From Patagioenas fasciata (taxonomy: Eukaryota; Chordata; Aves; Columbiformes; Columbidae): 64,000 nt of DNA. Below, one piece after another: positions 49,331-62,450 of this stretch. Where the stretch lies: the NCBI RefSeq assembly GCF_037038585.1, contig NC_092525.1, forward strand, positions 26,562,367 through 26,626,366. Reading direction: 5' to 3'. Made by a program: the position numbers and the translations under genes. A model generated the notes under the pieces. It saw only the letters and a program-made list of their open reading frames with translations, had not been told where the DNA came from and made no database searches. Every line of letters begins with the position of its first letter. Position 1 is the stretch's first letter.

Positions 49331-49478
49331 TCATAGAATCATGGAATAGTTCAGGTTGGAAGGGACCTTTGAAGGTCACCTAGTCCAACGCCCCCTGCAA
49401 TGAGCAGGGACATCTTCAACTAGATAAATTGCTCAGAGCCCTGTCCAGCCTGGCCTTGGTGAATCCAGATCTCCAGGT
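49331..49478 (-). mobile_element. CR1 LINE 3' end fragment, inverted
   Basis: Read on the + strand it starts tcatagaatcatggaatagt, then caggttggaagggacctttg, and continues through aggtcacctagtccaacgcc and a ccagcctggccttgg segment. This is the reverse complement of the avian CR1 3' UTR and terminal repeat. It is heavily 5'-truncated and non-coding. Its wording differs from the 19423 copy, so the two belong to different CR1 subfamilies. Confidence 0.9.
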
Positions 49479-52400
49479 ATGTGTTTGAAATATTGTTCAC
49501 CCTTCCCTTGTCTGCCCAGCTCACTACAAAGTCCTGCAAAAGAAAAGATCACTCAGTGGAGATCCCCAGTAAAAATATATCCACACTGAGGTTCTTCATC
49601 TCCTAAAGTATTGTTGTGTCATGTCACAACAAAAGTTTAAAGCAAGATAAGGTTATTTTCATTATCTTTTGAAATTTAGGATGAAAACATGTTTCTTTGT
49701 GGCACTCTCCCCTCTTTTCTCTCTTTTCCTTTCTAATATTTTTCTTTTTTTTTTTTTAAGCTACTTTTGAAATAGTCTCCTGTTGGCATATACACTGTTC
49801 CAACTCTCATCTTTGATAAAAACTTCAATAACTAGAGGGAAAACCTTACAAAGTAGCTCGTGAGTAAATGGAATTTAGTGGGGTCAATTATCCCCACATG
49901 CTGTGTGCAGGTTTCATTAATATTAATAGGTTGTAGACATGTGTATTGAGTTGAAGAGCAGGCTATTACTGGCCTCTACATTCTGGTTTTGTGTGTGCGC
50001 TGATTTAAAATTATTCAAGAGAACATGTTAATTTTCAAACACCTTGCATGTTAGTGGCAGAAAAAAAACACATTTGTCTATTACACCTGCCAGCTACAGA
50101 AAGCTTAAAAAAAATAGATTAAACATGACTGAAACAGTGCAGATTCTGTTTGTGCCTTTTCCATAATTTAGAATCACATTACATGTATGTCTCTCCATAA
50201 ATATTTAATGAAATGGAAATGAATATGTAGCAGGCTCAGTTCTTCCCTCTAAGGGTTAAGTTCCATTTCTGAAAATTGGTTTGTGCCCTAGTTCTGTTCC
50301 TGTGTCTCTGTGCATCTAGACATTTTCTTGGCATCTCTAACTCTTCTGAGGTTTCAGGAGATCTTCGGAGATTTGCTGGTAATTGACCTGTTTGGATTGC
50401 ACATGACTGGCATTTGCTGAAAGACAATACAGTCCTGCATTTTGTTGTTAAGTGCTGCTTGTGTTATTAACTTGTGGCCAAACCAGAATAAAGGCTCAGG
50501 AGACAACATTTTCCCTTAGACAACTTCATTTGGTTCTTACCGTAATCTCCATTATGAATGAAGCACTTTGGTCTTAGCTTAAGAGAGTCACATATTCTTT
50601 AACTTGTCAGCTGCGTTTGTCCAGTAATGAATACACCCACTCTGCTTCAGTTTTTTAAGATGTTACTGTATGCTAAGGGTAAACAATGAACTTAACATTG
50701 AAGTCAGATGATTTAACCTTCTGCCACTTCTCTAACCACTAAACAGTTCTTGCCACTGCTAAATGAGCATTGGAACTTGTGTAAATGTTTTCTGAGAAAA
50801 CAGAATAATCAAATGAAGGAAACCTGATGTTTGCTCCTTAGAAAACAGGAATAATTAATAAGCTTAGGTTTGCCCTATCCCAAAGGAGTCTGAATAAGCC
50901 CTATTTGTTTTAGGTTTATCATGTAACAGAAACAAATCTTGCCCCCAGCTACGATACCATAATTCTGAGGAAGCTTCAGGTTTAGTTGTGTTGTCATTTA
51001 AACTGGTACTATCTCAGTGTAACATATCTGATTTCAGCAAAGTTTCTCATGTTTAGCACCATCTTGAATAGTCAAGAAAATAAAAAATGAAATTAGAGCC
51101 TAGAAACAATGAATTAACAGTGTCCACATAAGCAAATGCAATCTACTTTGTGTAACACAAGAATTAAATACTGCTGATCTTTGCAAGTAGCAATGACAAC
51201 ACAAATACAGTGCCTTGGGGCCTGCAATAACCTGGAGGCTAATTAACTGCAGAAAGGGCTTTTTATATGATACTTTGTGTTAAATAAAGTCAGCACAAAT
51301 CCATAGAGACCAATAAGCATTTTTAGGTGGTCTTGCTAAATTTTACCCCAAAAGTGACCAAGTTACGTAGGAACCTGGCTTGTGAGATGTCTGATGAATA
51401 CATTGTCCTCCAATAATGCAGTTGCTTAAGATTAAAATAAGAGCAAATAAGAGATGGAGTACAAGTTTCATGAGTTTGTGTCTTTCTTTGGACATAGTAC
51501 AAGTAGAAATACGTTTTACCTCAGCATTTTGTAATGCTGCCCTAAAATACATCATCATTTTAAAACCAGCAGCTGATGTGATCCAGTAAAAAAGCTAAAG
51601 AAAGAAGGCCTGGTGCTCTACATCTTCAAAACTTACCCAAGTATCCCCCTATCTCATAATCTCTCGGTGACACCCAAAGATATACACTAACAGTATGCAA
51701 GCAAAATGCTGCATGGCCAAAAGTGCTGAGTGTGGTAGGGATATTAGCAAGGAATCTCGAGGGGAGAATGGAGGTGCAAGTAAAATAAAATCCTGTTTGG
51801 TTCATAGAAGGTCTGATCACAGTCAACAATAGGGGTGCACACAGATCTGTGGCCAAAAAAAGACAGCAGTCACCAAAAAAGGTCTATGCCTTGGCTGATA
51901 AGGCAGATGAAATTGCATATAGTAAATTCTCGGTGATCCTACTATCACAATACTGCAGAATATAGAACATATTTCAATAGATTTCTTTTTAATCAAATAA
52001 TACACTGTGAACAAGCAATACGCTAGGAATTAAACATCTCTTTAAGGCAAAATAATTCTGTATATTATAACTCTTAAAATATTATAATTCTGGTGTGATG
52101 ATTCAGCTGATGGGGCATTCAGCCTTCCCAGGACAAGTCTAATGGGTTCTTTGTTGCTATTCTCTGGAGATGGGAAATTGCTTGGTAACTTACAGTACTA
52201 CAGGGCATCTGACTCTTTTCCTGCTTCAGCAGGAATCTGAAGTCTTTGTAACTGAACTGGATACAAAAACATTATTCTTCACTTGAAAAAGCTATGTCCC
52301 TTTATGTATACAAAACTCAGTAATATGTAAGTAAGTTTGGGTTTACTTCTGTTACATGAAGTTCTATAAGAACTTGTTAAAAGATCCTTTACCTGGACTC

Positions 52401-55400
52401 CTGCTGGTCGTTTTTAGAACCACCAACTTGTTTTTCTTGGACAGTATCTTCCCCTTGGCCCGGTTGTGAGAATGGCACAGCTTACCGCAAAGGTTGATGA
52501 GAAAGGGCAAACGCACGTGCAAACCTTGCAAGTCCACAGTAGAAGCTTTTCTGTGTACTAGTGGAGAATAGAAGAGGATATCTGTAATAACGTCTCTCTG
52601 TTCTTGGAAATCTAAAAACTTGGAAAAGTGAGGAATGACAGCATCAAGTAAGCGACTGGAAAATGCACACTTAGAGTATATCATCTCTGTTCTGGTCACA
52701 AAGAGATATTCCACTCCTCTTTGTAGATGTCTTTAGGTTGTGCTGACCACTGACAGCATCCTACACATCACCACTGGCAAGTTTTTGTCAGAGTCGACTG
52801 TACAAAAATCAACAGATTAAACCAGTATTTCAAATATTTTAAAAATTTTAAATATTACAAAGTATTTTTCAAAATAAGAGCTGAATCTCGTTAATAAATG
52901 AATGGTTTTCCAGACAAAGAAGAGAGAGTAGTCAAGGAACTTCATTAATGAGATCCAGACAGATTCACATTTTTAAAAAGCAAAAGATTTTGGGGCTTTG
53001 CCATTTAAATCATCAACTACTATATAAATTACATTCATAAGACGCATTGGCTCCATCCAAAGGGTATTTAAGACTCCGTCTTACTGTCTGAGTTATAAAA
53101 GGACCAGGTAAGAGGAAGTGGAAAAAAGGACAAGCTATAGAATATCCATCAAGTAAGATGACTAATATTACTACAAACCTGAGTTCCCCTTTCTTTGGCT
53201 TCTTGCATGGAGATTTAAAGATAATTGTAGCAAAGGTTCAGGAAAAAAAAACTAAAAGAGAGACAAATCCTGCAATGGGAGGTCATATTTACAAATGTTC
53301 GATATCCCTTCAGGTTTATTGTAAATGATTTATGAGGTGCTTTTAATATTAAAGTTCTTCATGAGTTCATTGGAGAGATGGTTAACATCAGTAATGAACT
53401 AATTGTCATAGAAAAAAAATTATTGCTAGCAGTCTCCAAAAATCTAGCAGTTTGGCTTCTGTGAGTAAAAATGAGGTAATGTACCAAAGCCTTGACCATG
53501 AGGAAATTTATACAGTTTTTCAGATTCTAGACAAAGAAGATTAATGTTGTATCCCACACTATGCTGAAAAGGATATCTTGCCTGGTTAAAAAAAAAAAAA
53601 AATGTTTTTAAAACCTTCTCATTTCCTTGGTTTTTCCTATGTTTTACATTTTTTTATAGAAATGTTTCCTGTTCCCATAATATAACTTTACCCTGTCACA
53701 TAGCATGCAGTCCCCTCAGCTTCAGTAGTGATAGTAAATTAGTTAACTAAACTTCCATTTAAAGCCAATTTCTCATTTTGATTTCCCTTCAGCATCAGAT
53801 AATTATATTAGCACTGAACTTAGAGCTGGAAGTGAGGAGGTTGAGGACAAAATCAGATTTTTTTTTTTCCTCTGATTGATGGAAATATTTCTACTGCTTT
53901 TCTGCTTTTCAAAATCTTGGTAAATTTTGTCCTTGAATTGATCTAACAAATTGGTTTAAATTGAACTTATATCAAAAGGAAACATTCCATTTTACTATAT
54001 TTTTCTCTCCATTTTGCTGGTTTGGACAAATATGCATTGATCTCTTAATCATCATCTGATATGGAGAGATCTGTGTAAAGCAAGAACCTTCATTCACTGC
54101 TTTCTCTCCCTTCCCCTCAGCTTTTGAAAAACTTTTACAACAAATTTCAGCCCAAAATCCAATTCCAAAGCATTACCAAAAGGTTTAATTAATCACTTAG
54201 GATGGTTTGTATGTGGATTCTTTTTAAGCTAGTTGTTTTTCATCTGGTCACAAACGCTAGTGTCTTTATTCATGTTTTAAACATGAGAAATTCAGCAGAA
54301 ATTAGAATGCATATCCAGTTGGAAATTTTTATATTTGTCATCCATTATTTCAGACTCAGAAGACTTAAATAGCCTTATGAAAGCTTGATGGCCTCAACTT
54401 ACTCCTGTGATTCACTCATTTTGGACATCAGAGAGCACCAAGTCAAGAGATTCAAATAGAAAATACTACTGGATAATCCGTTATAAATAAGACTTCCCAG
54501 TGACACAGAAGGATGATATATTGTAGACAGGGCAAGTAGGAGGGACTTTAGCACAAGTGAAAAATGAATCACTAAAAATGCATTCTGTGGAGGTACATAC
54601 TTATGTAAAGAGAGCCTCCAAAACTTTCCATGTTAGTTTCAAATTATCTATAAATGCCATGAAACTCCAAGCAATCTAGAGTTACTATTTTTCAACCTAT
54701 CTATGTCTGTTAAAAAAAAGAACGGGGGGCCATACAGTCTTCTCTGGTGGCCTACAGCATTGCAGTAAATATCTTTTTATATAGCAGTGTGATGTCTTTC
54801 ATTAATAATTATTTCAATTTTAACAGATCAAGTTAGTTTTCAAAATAAAAGATTATGTTGGTTACCTCCTGCTAGAGCTTTGTGTTTTGTCTTCAGTGTG
54901 AAACAGTCACACTGTGACACCAGCCAAGCTGCACCCAAGCTGACCTACTTGCCTAAAAATGCACTTCTCTTCTGCTTGTTCCACGCATGTTTTCAGAGCA
55001 ATTCTGTCTAATGCCACCAATTTTTGTAATCAGGACTGCTTTTTGTTAGCGAAAGGAGATTTTTATCCCTCAAGCCCCACACTAACGTTGTCTGTGATGT
55101 CACAGCTGTCGTGCCATTAACTCAGCTTCCAGGACACCGACTGCTGCTACAGTGAGAAGGCAATTGCTGCACTCCCTCAGAGCAACCAAGAGAATCAGAA
55201 AGGTCTGCTTCAATATATTGCCTTATGGCAAATTCAGAGGATCTGAATCTCTCTTATGTTCACAGGACCTAACTACTTCCCCATACTATAGCAACCTCTT
55301 TAGCATTTGGAGAAAATTAAACTAAACACATCTCGCCAACAGCAAATACTCAAGGGACAACTTTTATTTTAATTACTCTAGACATAGAAAAAGAAGTTCT

Positions 55401-57000
55401 CTAAGGAAGTCTGTCAAGTAGGAGCTATATATAACTCTTGAGGAATTCTTTAGTGATTTTCCTGGTTAAACAAATTTCCCTAAAAATACATTTGTTTGCT
55501 GCACAGGATGGAATTATTGTAAAATCAAATACTTGTTTTTCAAAAGTCTGATCTGACTTGTAATGCTAACACAGCAGATAGTGAACATACATCCATTGCA
55601 CAATCTAGGTTTGTCGTATTGATCTTAAAAAAATGACTAGGCATTACAGAGCCAATGTTTGTATCTATTGAGAAAAGGGCCAGAGTGAAGTGTTAACTGT
55701 TGGATTTAAAGCTCTTTCTCTCATTGATTTCAGTAAGCATTTTTCCAGATCCAAAGCCTCTCTGTTAAGTTCAGTGCTCTTTCAGTCAGGGCTGTGATAT
55801 CCACTGAAGCCAAAGAACAGCAAAGCTTGTCTGATCTTTTTTGAGACTCCAGTTTCACTTAAGCAACCCAGCGGACCATTCCCTGAGTTAGCGTTGCAGA
55901 AGGAACTACTAAGCTGCGAGCTCTCGGAGAGGACCTCCAGAACAAGGAAAGCAACAGACCATGAAAACTGCATAGGGTCCTAATTTGGTGTTATTATGAA
56001 GGAAAGCATCTTTTTAACCTTTTATTTCTTTCCAGACTTGGATAAATTTATGTTTTTCATAGCTTTACATTCTCTTTACTTATTTCTGAATTTCTATATT
56101 AAAATGAAAAAGCTTTAGCTATTTTATTACTAAATTTTGTAGAGCTGCCTAATATACTTTTATAATGGTGACATTACTTTAATTTAATGACACACTGCAA
56201 ATCTGCACTGTTGTGAGGATTAGCAAAGGACCTGTCAATAGACATTCCTAGGGACGAATTCAGAAATGATGAGTAACATGAACTGAGGAAACAGAGCCAC
56301 ACAGAGTATGTGTTAAGGTAAATCATAAAAAAAGGGAACAGAAGAGGAAAAGCAGTTAAGTGAATGGTATGTAACACGTAATCTAAAGCACATTTATCTC
56401 TCCTTCAGCACACACAAAACTTTTACTTGTTTCTTTTTATGGTTAGTAAATACCCGCACTATCTGAAGCTAGAATTTACTGTGCTGGGCATTAAACCCTG
56501 ACTAAAACCTTTAAAATAGGCTTCATAATAAAAATATTTATTAATCTGTAACCTACACCAAATTACACTCCAACTAAATTCATCCCATTGTCTCCCAAGC
56601 AGAATATCATGAATGTATGTCAGCCACAGAAATACATTTGATGCACTTAAACTGCTATAACGGTGTCTGACTATCTTCTATTTCTTAATATTTTGGCTCT
56701 ATTTTAATACAGCTTCTGAAACACCCAAAAAAATAGATTTACTAATTTCTACAACTGTGAAAAGATTTCTGGAATATGGAAAAATCTCAACAGCTCGTTC
56801 ATTCAATCACTTTCTTAATGAAAACAGCTCAGGATTAAGGAAATCCGTGAAAGAAGAAAAGATTAACCCAGAAAAGGCAAATAGGCAAGCCAAGTGAATA
56901 AAGCTGGGGTAGATTATTGCTTCCCACCTCAACAGAGGAGGCCTGCAAGAACAGGACCACAGCGCCACAGTTCTCACGCATGGCAAGGGTGGGCACAGCT
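49479..57000. other. long unique AT-rich non-coding stretch
   Basis: About 7.5 kb containing only homopolymers (for example T at 49745-49757) and no recognised transposon. The 52364-52714 (-) frame of 116 codons is the longest here and has no domain or splice structure. This is the emptiest part of the window. Confidence 0.6.
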
Positions 57001-60000
57001 CCCCTGCACACACCTCAGCTCATGTGACATTGATCAGGGCCACAGCGCCATTGTTTCAAGGAGGAGGAATATGCAGTCCCTGGCACAGAACTGCATTTTC
57101 TGTCTGGTTTCATGCAGTTAACGCACAGAGCGCCAGAGTCAGAGAGATGCTGTGCCACCATAATAGAAATAAATGACTTTGCAGACCCGTGAAGGGAGGT
57201 GGGAGTGAAAAAGCACCTCCAGCCCTCATGGCTCTGTAAATTTGTCCCCGCCAGGCAAGCTCCGGGAGGTGTTCAGCACCTGCCACCTCCCCGGGAGTCA
57301 GTGAGAGTTCAGGTGCTTACCGTGTCATCAGGCTTGACCTTCAGACGCAGCACCACCAGGACGTTTGTTTTCTCACAGCAGCGATTGCTTCAGTCAATTA
57401 TTATTGCCCATCCTAGAGTGCAAACACATAAGGACTTGATTTACAGTACAACATATACATCTTGAATTTACTTCCTCTTTTGTTTTTGGGCTGTTGTAGC
57501 ATCTCCAGCTTAAAGAGATGACAGCAAATTACTTCATAGGTAAATATATCTATGTGTAGGGAAGGATAAATATCAGTCATTCAGGTCATCCTGAGATGAA
57601 CATTCAGTACAGCTTTGGATGTGTTGTGTCAGACATGACAATATATTTAAAGTTTTTTGCTTTTTGTTTTAGAAGTGGTATTTTTTTCTGCTCCTCGCTG
57701 AAAAAAAAAAAAAATCATTAGCAAATTTGTTGATTTGGCAGTCTAGCCATTAAATCCAGTTTAACGCAGATTTAAGATTGTACATTCAGTTCTTTAAGCA
57801 ATGTTTAGGTATTACCAATATACTGAAAGATAGATGAGACAGCCTCATGGTAATACAGCTTTTAACCTTTCCTCTCCTCTACCATGACGGGGAGAATTAC
57901 AGTAAATGATGGTTACCTTGTCTGCAGTATGGACAATTGATTTGACCTCACTGCATCTGATGCTCTAATGGACTTCGTGGCTGAATCCCTGGAGATATAA
58001 AATATGTCCAAGTGAATTGGGGCAGGTTAAAGAACGGACCCGCTTTTCATGGCTGACTCAAGCTATAATAGATCTCCCGGTTGTTCTGAGAAGAAGATTA
58101 AAAATGATCAATATCCAAATAATTAAAAAAAAGTGGTGGCTTCTGTAAATCTACCTTAGCTTTTTTTTTTTCCCCTGCTGAACACTGTGAGGGGAGTCTA
58201 TGTCAATGACATGAGTTTCTATTACACGTTTGCTTCTGTTTACTCTCTTGTAATGTGTTCCCTTTTATATTAAGAATCAGACACTCAGGTGGCATGAATC
58301 AGCTTTGCTTTCTGAAAGTCATGCTTGTTACACCATAAGGAATGTAGCCTTAAGTTTATTTAATATAAATTTAAAAAACAATATTACAATGTTTTCTGGA
58401 GCAGAAAATAAAATCAAGGACAGATTTCAGAGAATGATGGCAACTATGATAACTGAATGTCCTTACAGCTCTGCTAGCCACAGTGCCTAAGACAAAAATA
58501 AAGGTCTAATTTAGTGAGGGGAAAACAAAAAGGTTTTCCTTGGCTGCTCTGAGCTCTTCGTTTGGCAAAAAGTGCAACTCAATACATTGTTCATCCTTGC
58601 CTGCCCTCTCACAAACATGCCTGTGCCCTTTTCCTACCAGCACACAACTGAACTCATGGTGAGACTCAGGCCCTTGATGCTGCCAGAAGAAAAGCTTGTC
58701 ACAACCCCCAGCTCAGGCACCTTCCTCTCTACACAGAGCAGTAACAGGCCAGGTAACTTCCATGGGATTATATACATATGTTTACTTAATTTCCTGGAAA
58801 ATCCAAGCCTTAAGAAGACAGCTGTACAACTGTTCCACAGGTGGTACATGTATATTAGATGCTTGTTTAGTAAACTTGAAATCTAGAGGAGCCCAAATAT
58901 TTAACCTGCAAAGTCTGATATTGTTTGGATCTGAAATTTCCATTTGTTTAATGACAGAAAGTCCCAAAGCCTGTATTTGAAGATGCATGTACATTTTCCT
59001 AGTTTTGAGAGGTGTCAGGATATAGGAATTGGACTGCCCAACTCAACTCTATTAGATTGAGTGAATATGGAGAGGTTCTAAAAAGTCAGGACAATTCCAC
59101 ATAAAATTATGATTTGCATCTACATTAAGTGTTGTGTAAACAAATTAATGGAAATGTCCAACAAACTGAAAATATTTATTTTTAGCATTGTTTATTGAAC
59201 AATATTTACCTTTTGTCTTTCACACATTGTTTAAAAATAAGGATCTGTAACAAACAGCCTCTGAAAGGAATATTTATTTATCCTAATGTCCTGTTTCTAT
59301 ATGTAGAAGAGTAAAGACATTTTACAAGCTCTTTGCTCAACTCTCTGGGACTGTCTATACTCCATGCTTGGGCTGAGCTGAATGCCTAGCATCCATGGGT
59401 GGAAGAGGGAACAACTGCTGACCCTCCAATCCAGCTATTCTTGTATCTGGAAACATTGTCAGGTGCTGCAAGCATCACGCCATCTGAAAGGCCAAAGTTG
59501 AGCAGTCCATTATTGGAGGAGATGACACCTTATTCTTATTCTTCAACAATTCTAACAACTTCAAGTCCCTTGCCGTCCCTTTATGAACACAGATGTCATT
59601 TTGATGGGGGGGGGGGACAGCCAAAATGACAAGAAGGTGACCTATCGGTGAACTCAGGAGCAGGTGAGGCCTGTCAGCTTCTAATTTGAAACTGGTGTCA
59701 GTCCTGAGGAATGGCTGGTATAATCACATTTGTAACTGATATCCCATAAACACTGCAAACATTCACAGTGCGCCTGTTATGAGTGATATGAAATTAACAA
59801 TTTGTGTTTATGACATGAGACACCAACTGAATCAAGACAGTTTCAGTAACTGGATCAGCTCCGTCTGTCTTCCAGAACAGAACATCAAACTGCCTCAATC
59901 AAAGCCAAATGACTGCGTGCTTATGTTACAGTAGGCATTGTATTTATTTTTAAGACAAACTTTTGTAACTAGGTGTAAAGTGAGGACCTAAGAATTAATT

Positions 60001-62331
60001 TTGAATTGAAATTATTCCTTTAAAATTTCTCTCATTTGAGCCCAGTCCTTAAGACATTTGTGATCTTTAAGTTGGAGGTTGAAACTTTACAAATCGCATA
60101 CTGTATCTCAGATCTTCTGAATAACTGAAGGGAAGGCTCTGTGTAAATCTCTCTCAGATACATAAATTACCAGCTGCATGAATACTGCCATTAAGACATG
60201 CAGACAAGTGCAAGGGGTGGGGATAGGGCAGGATGCCCAAAAGAGGTGGAGTCACAGAGAAAACAAGACATATGCTCACTGAGTAATTTATCCCTAATCT
60301 GCCATCAAGAGTAGCTGAGCAATAATGAACACTGTGAGTTAACCTGTCAGGTTCCCTCACTTCTCTAGCATCAGGGCATTTTTTTTCTGCAAAGTAGGCC
60401 TTTTCTTCCTGTTTCTGTGTTGTTTTACCTCTATTTTTTTATTAGAAAAAGGCAAAATTGCAGTATGTGAAGCTAAGATTTTAATTAAATTCAGGTTCAA
60501 GTACAAATTTAGGCTAAACTGCATTTCTAATCTGAAGACGGTAACAAATCTCACAATCTCTTCCACACATATTTCAGCCCAAATTGGCAGAAATTAGTCC
60601 CTATCCTGATGGAAGTGCTGCCAAGCTTGGAACATATATAAGAAGAAAGTTCCTTTCCACAGATTTGCCAAGTTAAAGAAGGACCTGAAAAAAAGGTTCT
60701 GTTGCAGTTGTTGAAGTGGAATTTAATTAGTGGCAATAGATAAACTTAGGTCCAAAAACCATTTAGGTAGTGGAGCCTGCTGAGAAGTTTAGTACCTTTT
60801 GACACATACAATCCACTTGAGCTACTAGCCTATTGTAATACTGCTCTGTGGTAGGAAACAACACTTATTCCCATTTTCCACAAGAGAAATGTCCCTTTGT
60901 CCCACAGAGCTTCAGTAATGTAATCAAGGCCAGGTACAGCACTATAGCTGTGAGCCCAACACAGGCATCCTTCACACTCTGGCCCGGCACAAGCACACCA
61001 CACTTCTCATGCTGCTTAGGACACGTCTCTAGCTGTGATGGCCAGCTAATTAACAGAAGACAGGTACAACTGCAAACAGTCATTTTGGGAGAATGTCAGC
61101 CCAAATTCCATCACCAAGACCAGCTTGCAAACTCACATTAACCTCAGCACTGCTACCCAAATCTCAAGAGCTTATCCTGAGAAGCTTTAAAACTCACTAG
61201 AAATAGTCCATCATACCTCTGAAAAAATCAAATGTTCAGGTCTAATCTTAGCAATCCTTCTCCCCGACCCAAAAATTCATCTCTGAGCATCAGCCTTGAA
61301 TCCTAAGACAGTGGCTACAGACTGTAAGGTTTCCATTGAGGTAGTCACCTCTAGACATGTAATATAACAGCTCACTTTAAATCTGACAGAGCAGCACAAT
61401 TGTTTGGTGTTTGGATAGGGCACATAAAACTTTGATAAAATGACATCCATTCAGAGATTTTCTAGAACCCAGTGAATTACGTTTTAGTCTTCTTCCTACT
61501 TACACAGTTATAATTCAACATATGGTTTAAACAGAATGCCTACCTGTGTGGAGCACAGCCCAGCAGAATAGCATGTGGTCCTGCTGCTTCGAGTCAATGC
61601 AGAAGAATGGCTGCACCGTCTCTGGTCACAGCGAGTTAGGCAGGGCACAACATTCTTATGAAAAGAAGGCCTTGAGCACAAGGGCTGGAGGCAGGACAGG
61701 CTAACCTGTCGGATTCTTCTGAAGCTCAATTGTATAGTACTTCTCTATCAACAGATAAATCAGTTACATTTTTTATTACCAGTTATGAACATGCATTATC
61801 TTCTGTTTTCCTAGTCAATCAAGTTTATGTATACACCCTCTGCAATGTTCATTAGCGTAATGCTAAGCTCTGGCACAAGCCCAGAACAGCATAACTTAAA
61901 ATTACTGCTAAAAACTGATCTTAACTCCCCCTTCCTCACTGAGCCACCCACAGAGTCCAGCAGATGAACTACAGCTAGCAGGAGCCTGGGAGGTGCCTCC
62001 ATCCGTAGTGCTCCTGAGGCTGAAGGAAAACTGCCACCTTTTAGCTCAGGCTGTCACCTGAAAGGCTGACATCGAACATGTCACAGTGCCCCTCAGGAAG
62101 TGCTGATGGCAGCTGTGTGACAGGCAATACCGAGCTGCTTGTCTCAGCGTTGTTCCCTCCTGTGTGGGAGCTGCTCTCAACAGTCCCACGGCACAGGGCA
62201 GAGCCAGCCGCTGCTCTCTGCCCCAAGCCAAAGCTTCATGCCACGTACCACAGGCTGCGCTGGCTGCTGTGGCACAGTAAGGCACTCACCACAGGCTCAC
62301 CTGGGGCCTCCAGCAGTTTAGGATGAGGTTG
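57001..62331. other. mostly unique non-coding sequence
   Basis: 57000-57470 is more GC-balanced and contains a - strand donor-like CACG|gtaagc at 57321 next to a short open stretch. 57940-58090 is unique and could be a conserved element. A G run (11 nt) lies at 59606-59616. No gene is called. Confidence 0.5.
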
Positions 62332-62375
62332 TCCTTTTTTTTTTTTCCCCCTTTCTTTCTTTTTCTTTTTTTTTC
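62332..62375 (+). repeat. 44-nt homopyrimidine tract
   Basis: An uninterrupted C/T tract (runs of T, a block of C, then ttctttcttt units). Homopurine-homopyrimidine tracts of this length can form triplex (H-DNA) and often cause polymerase slippage. Confidence 0.9.
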
Positions 62376-62440
62376 AAGCCAGGAAGCATTTCTGTAGAAT
62401 AATTTCTGCAGGTTTTTTGCAGTGACAATAAAACCAAGGC

Positions 62441-62450
62441 GGGGGGGGGG
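62441..62450 (+). repeat. G homopolymer (10 nt)
   Basis: Ten G preceded by GC and followed by agggag, giving an 18-nt G-rich segment about 65 bp after the homopyrimidine tract. Possible G-quadruplex. Confidence 0.85.
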
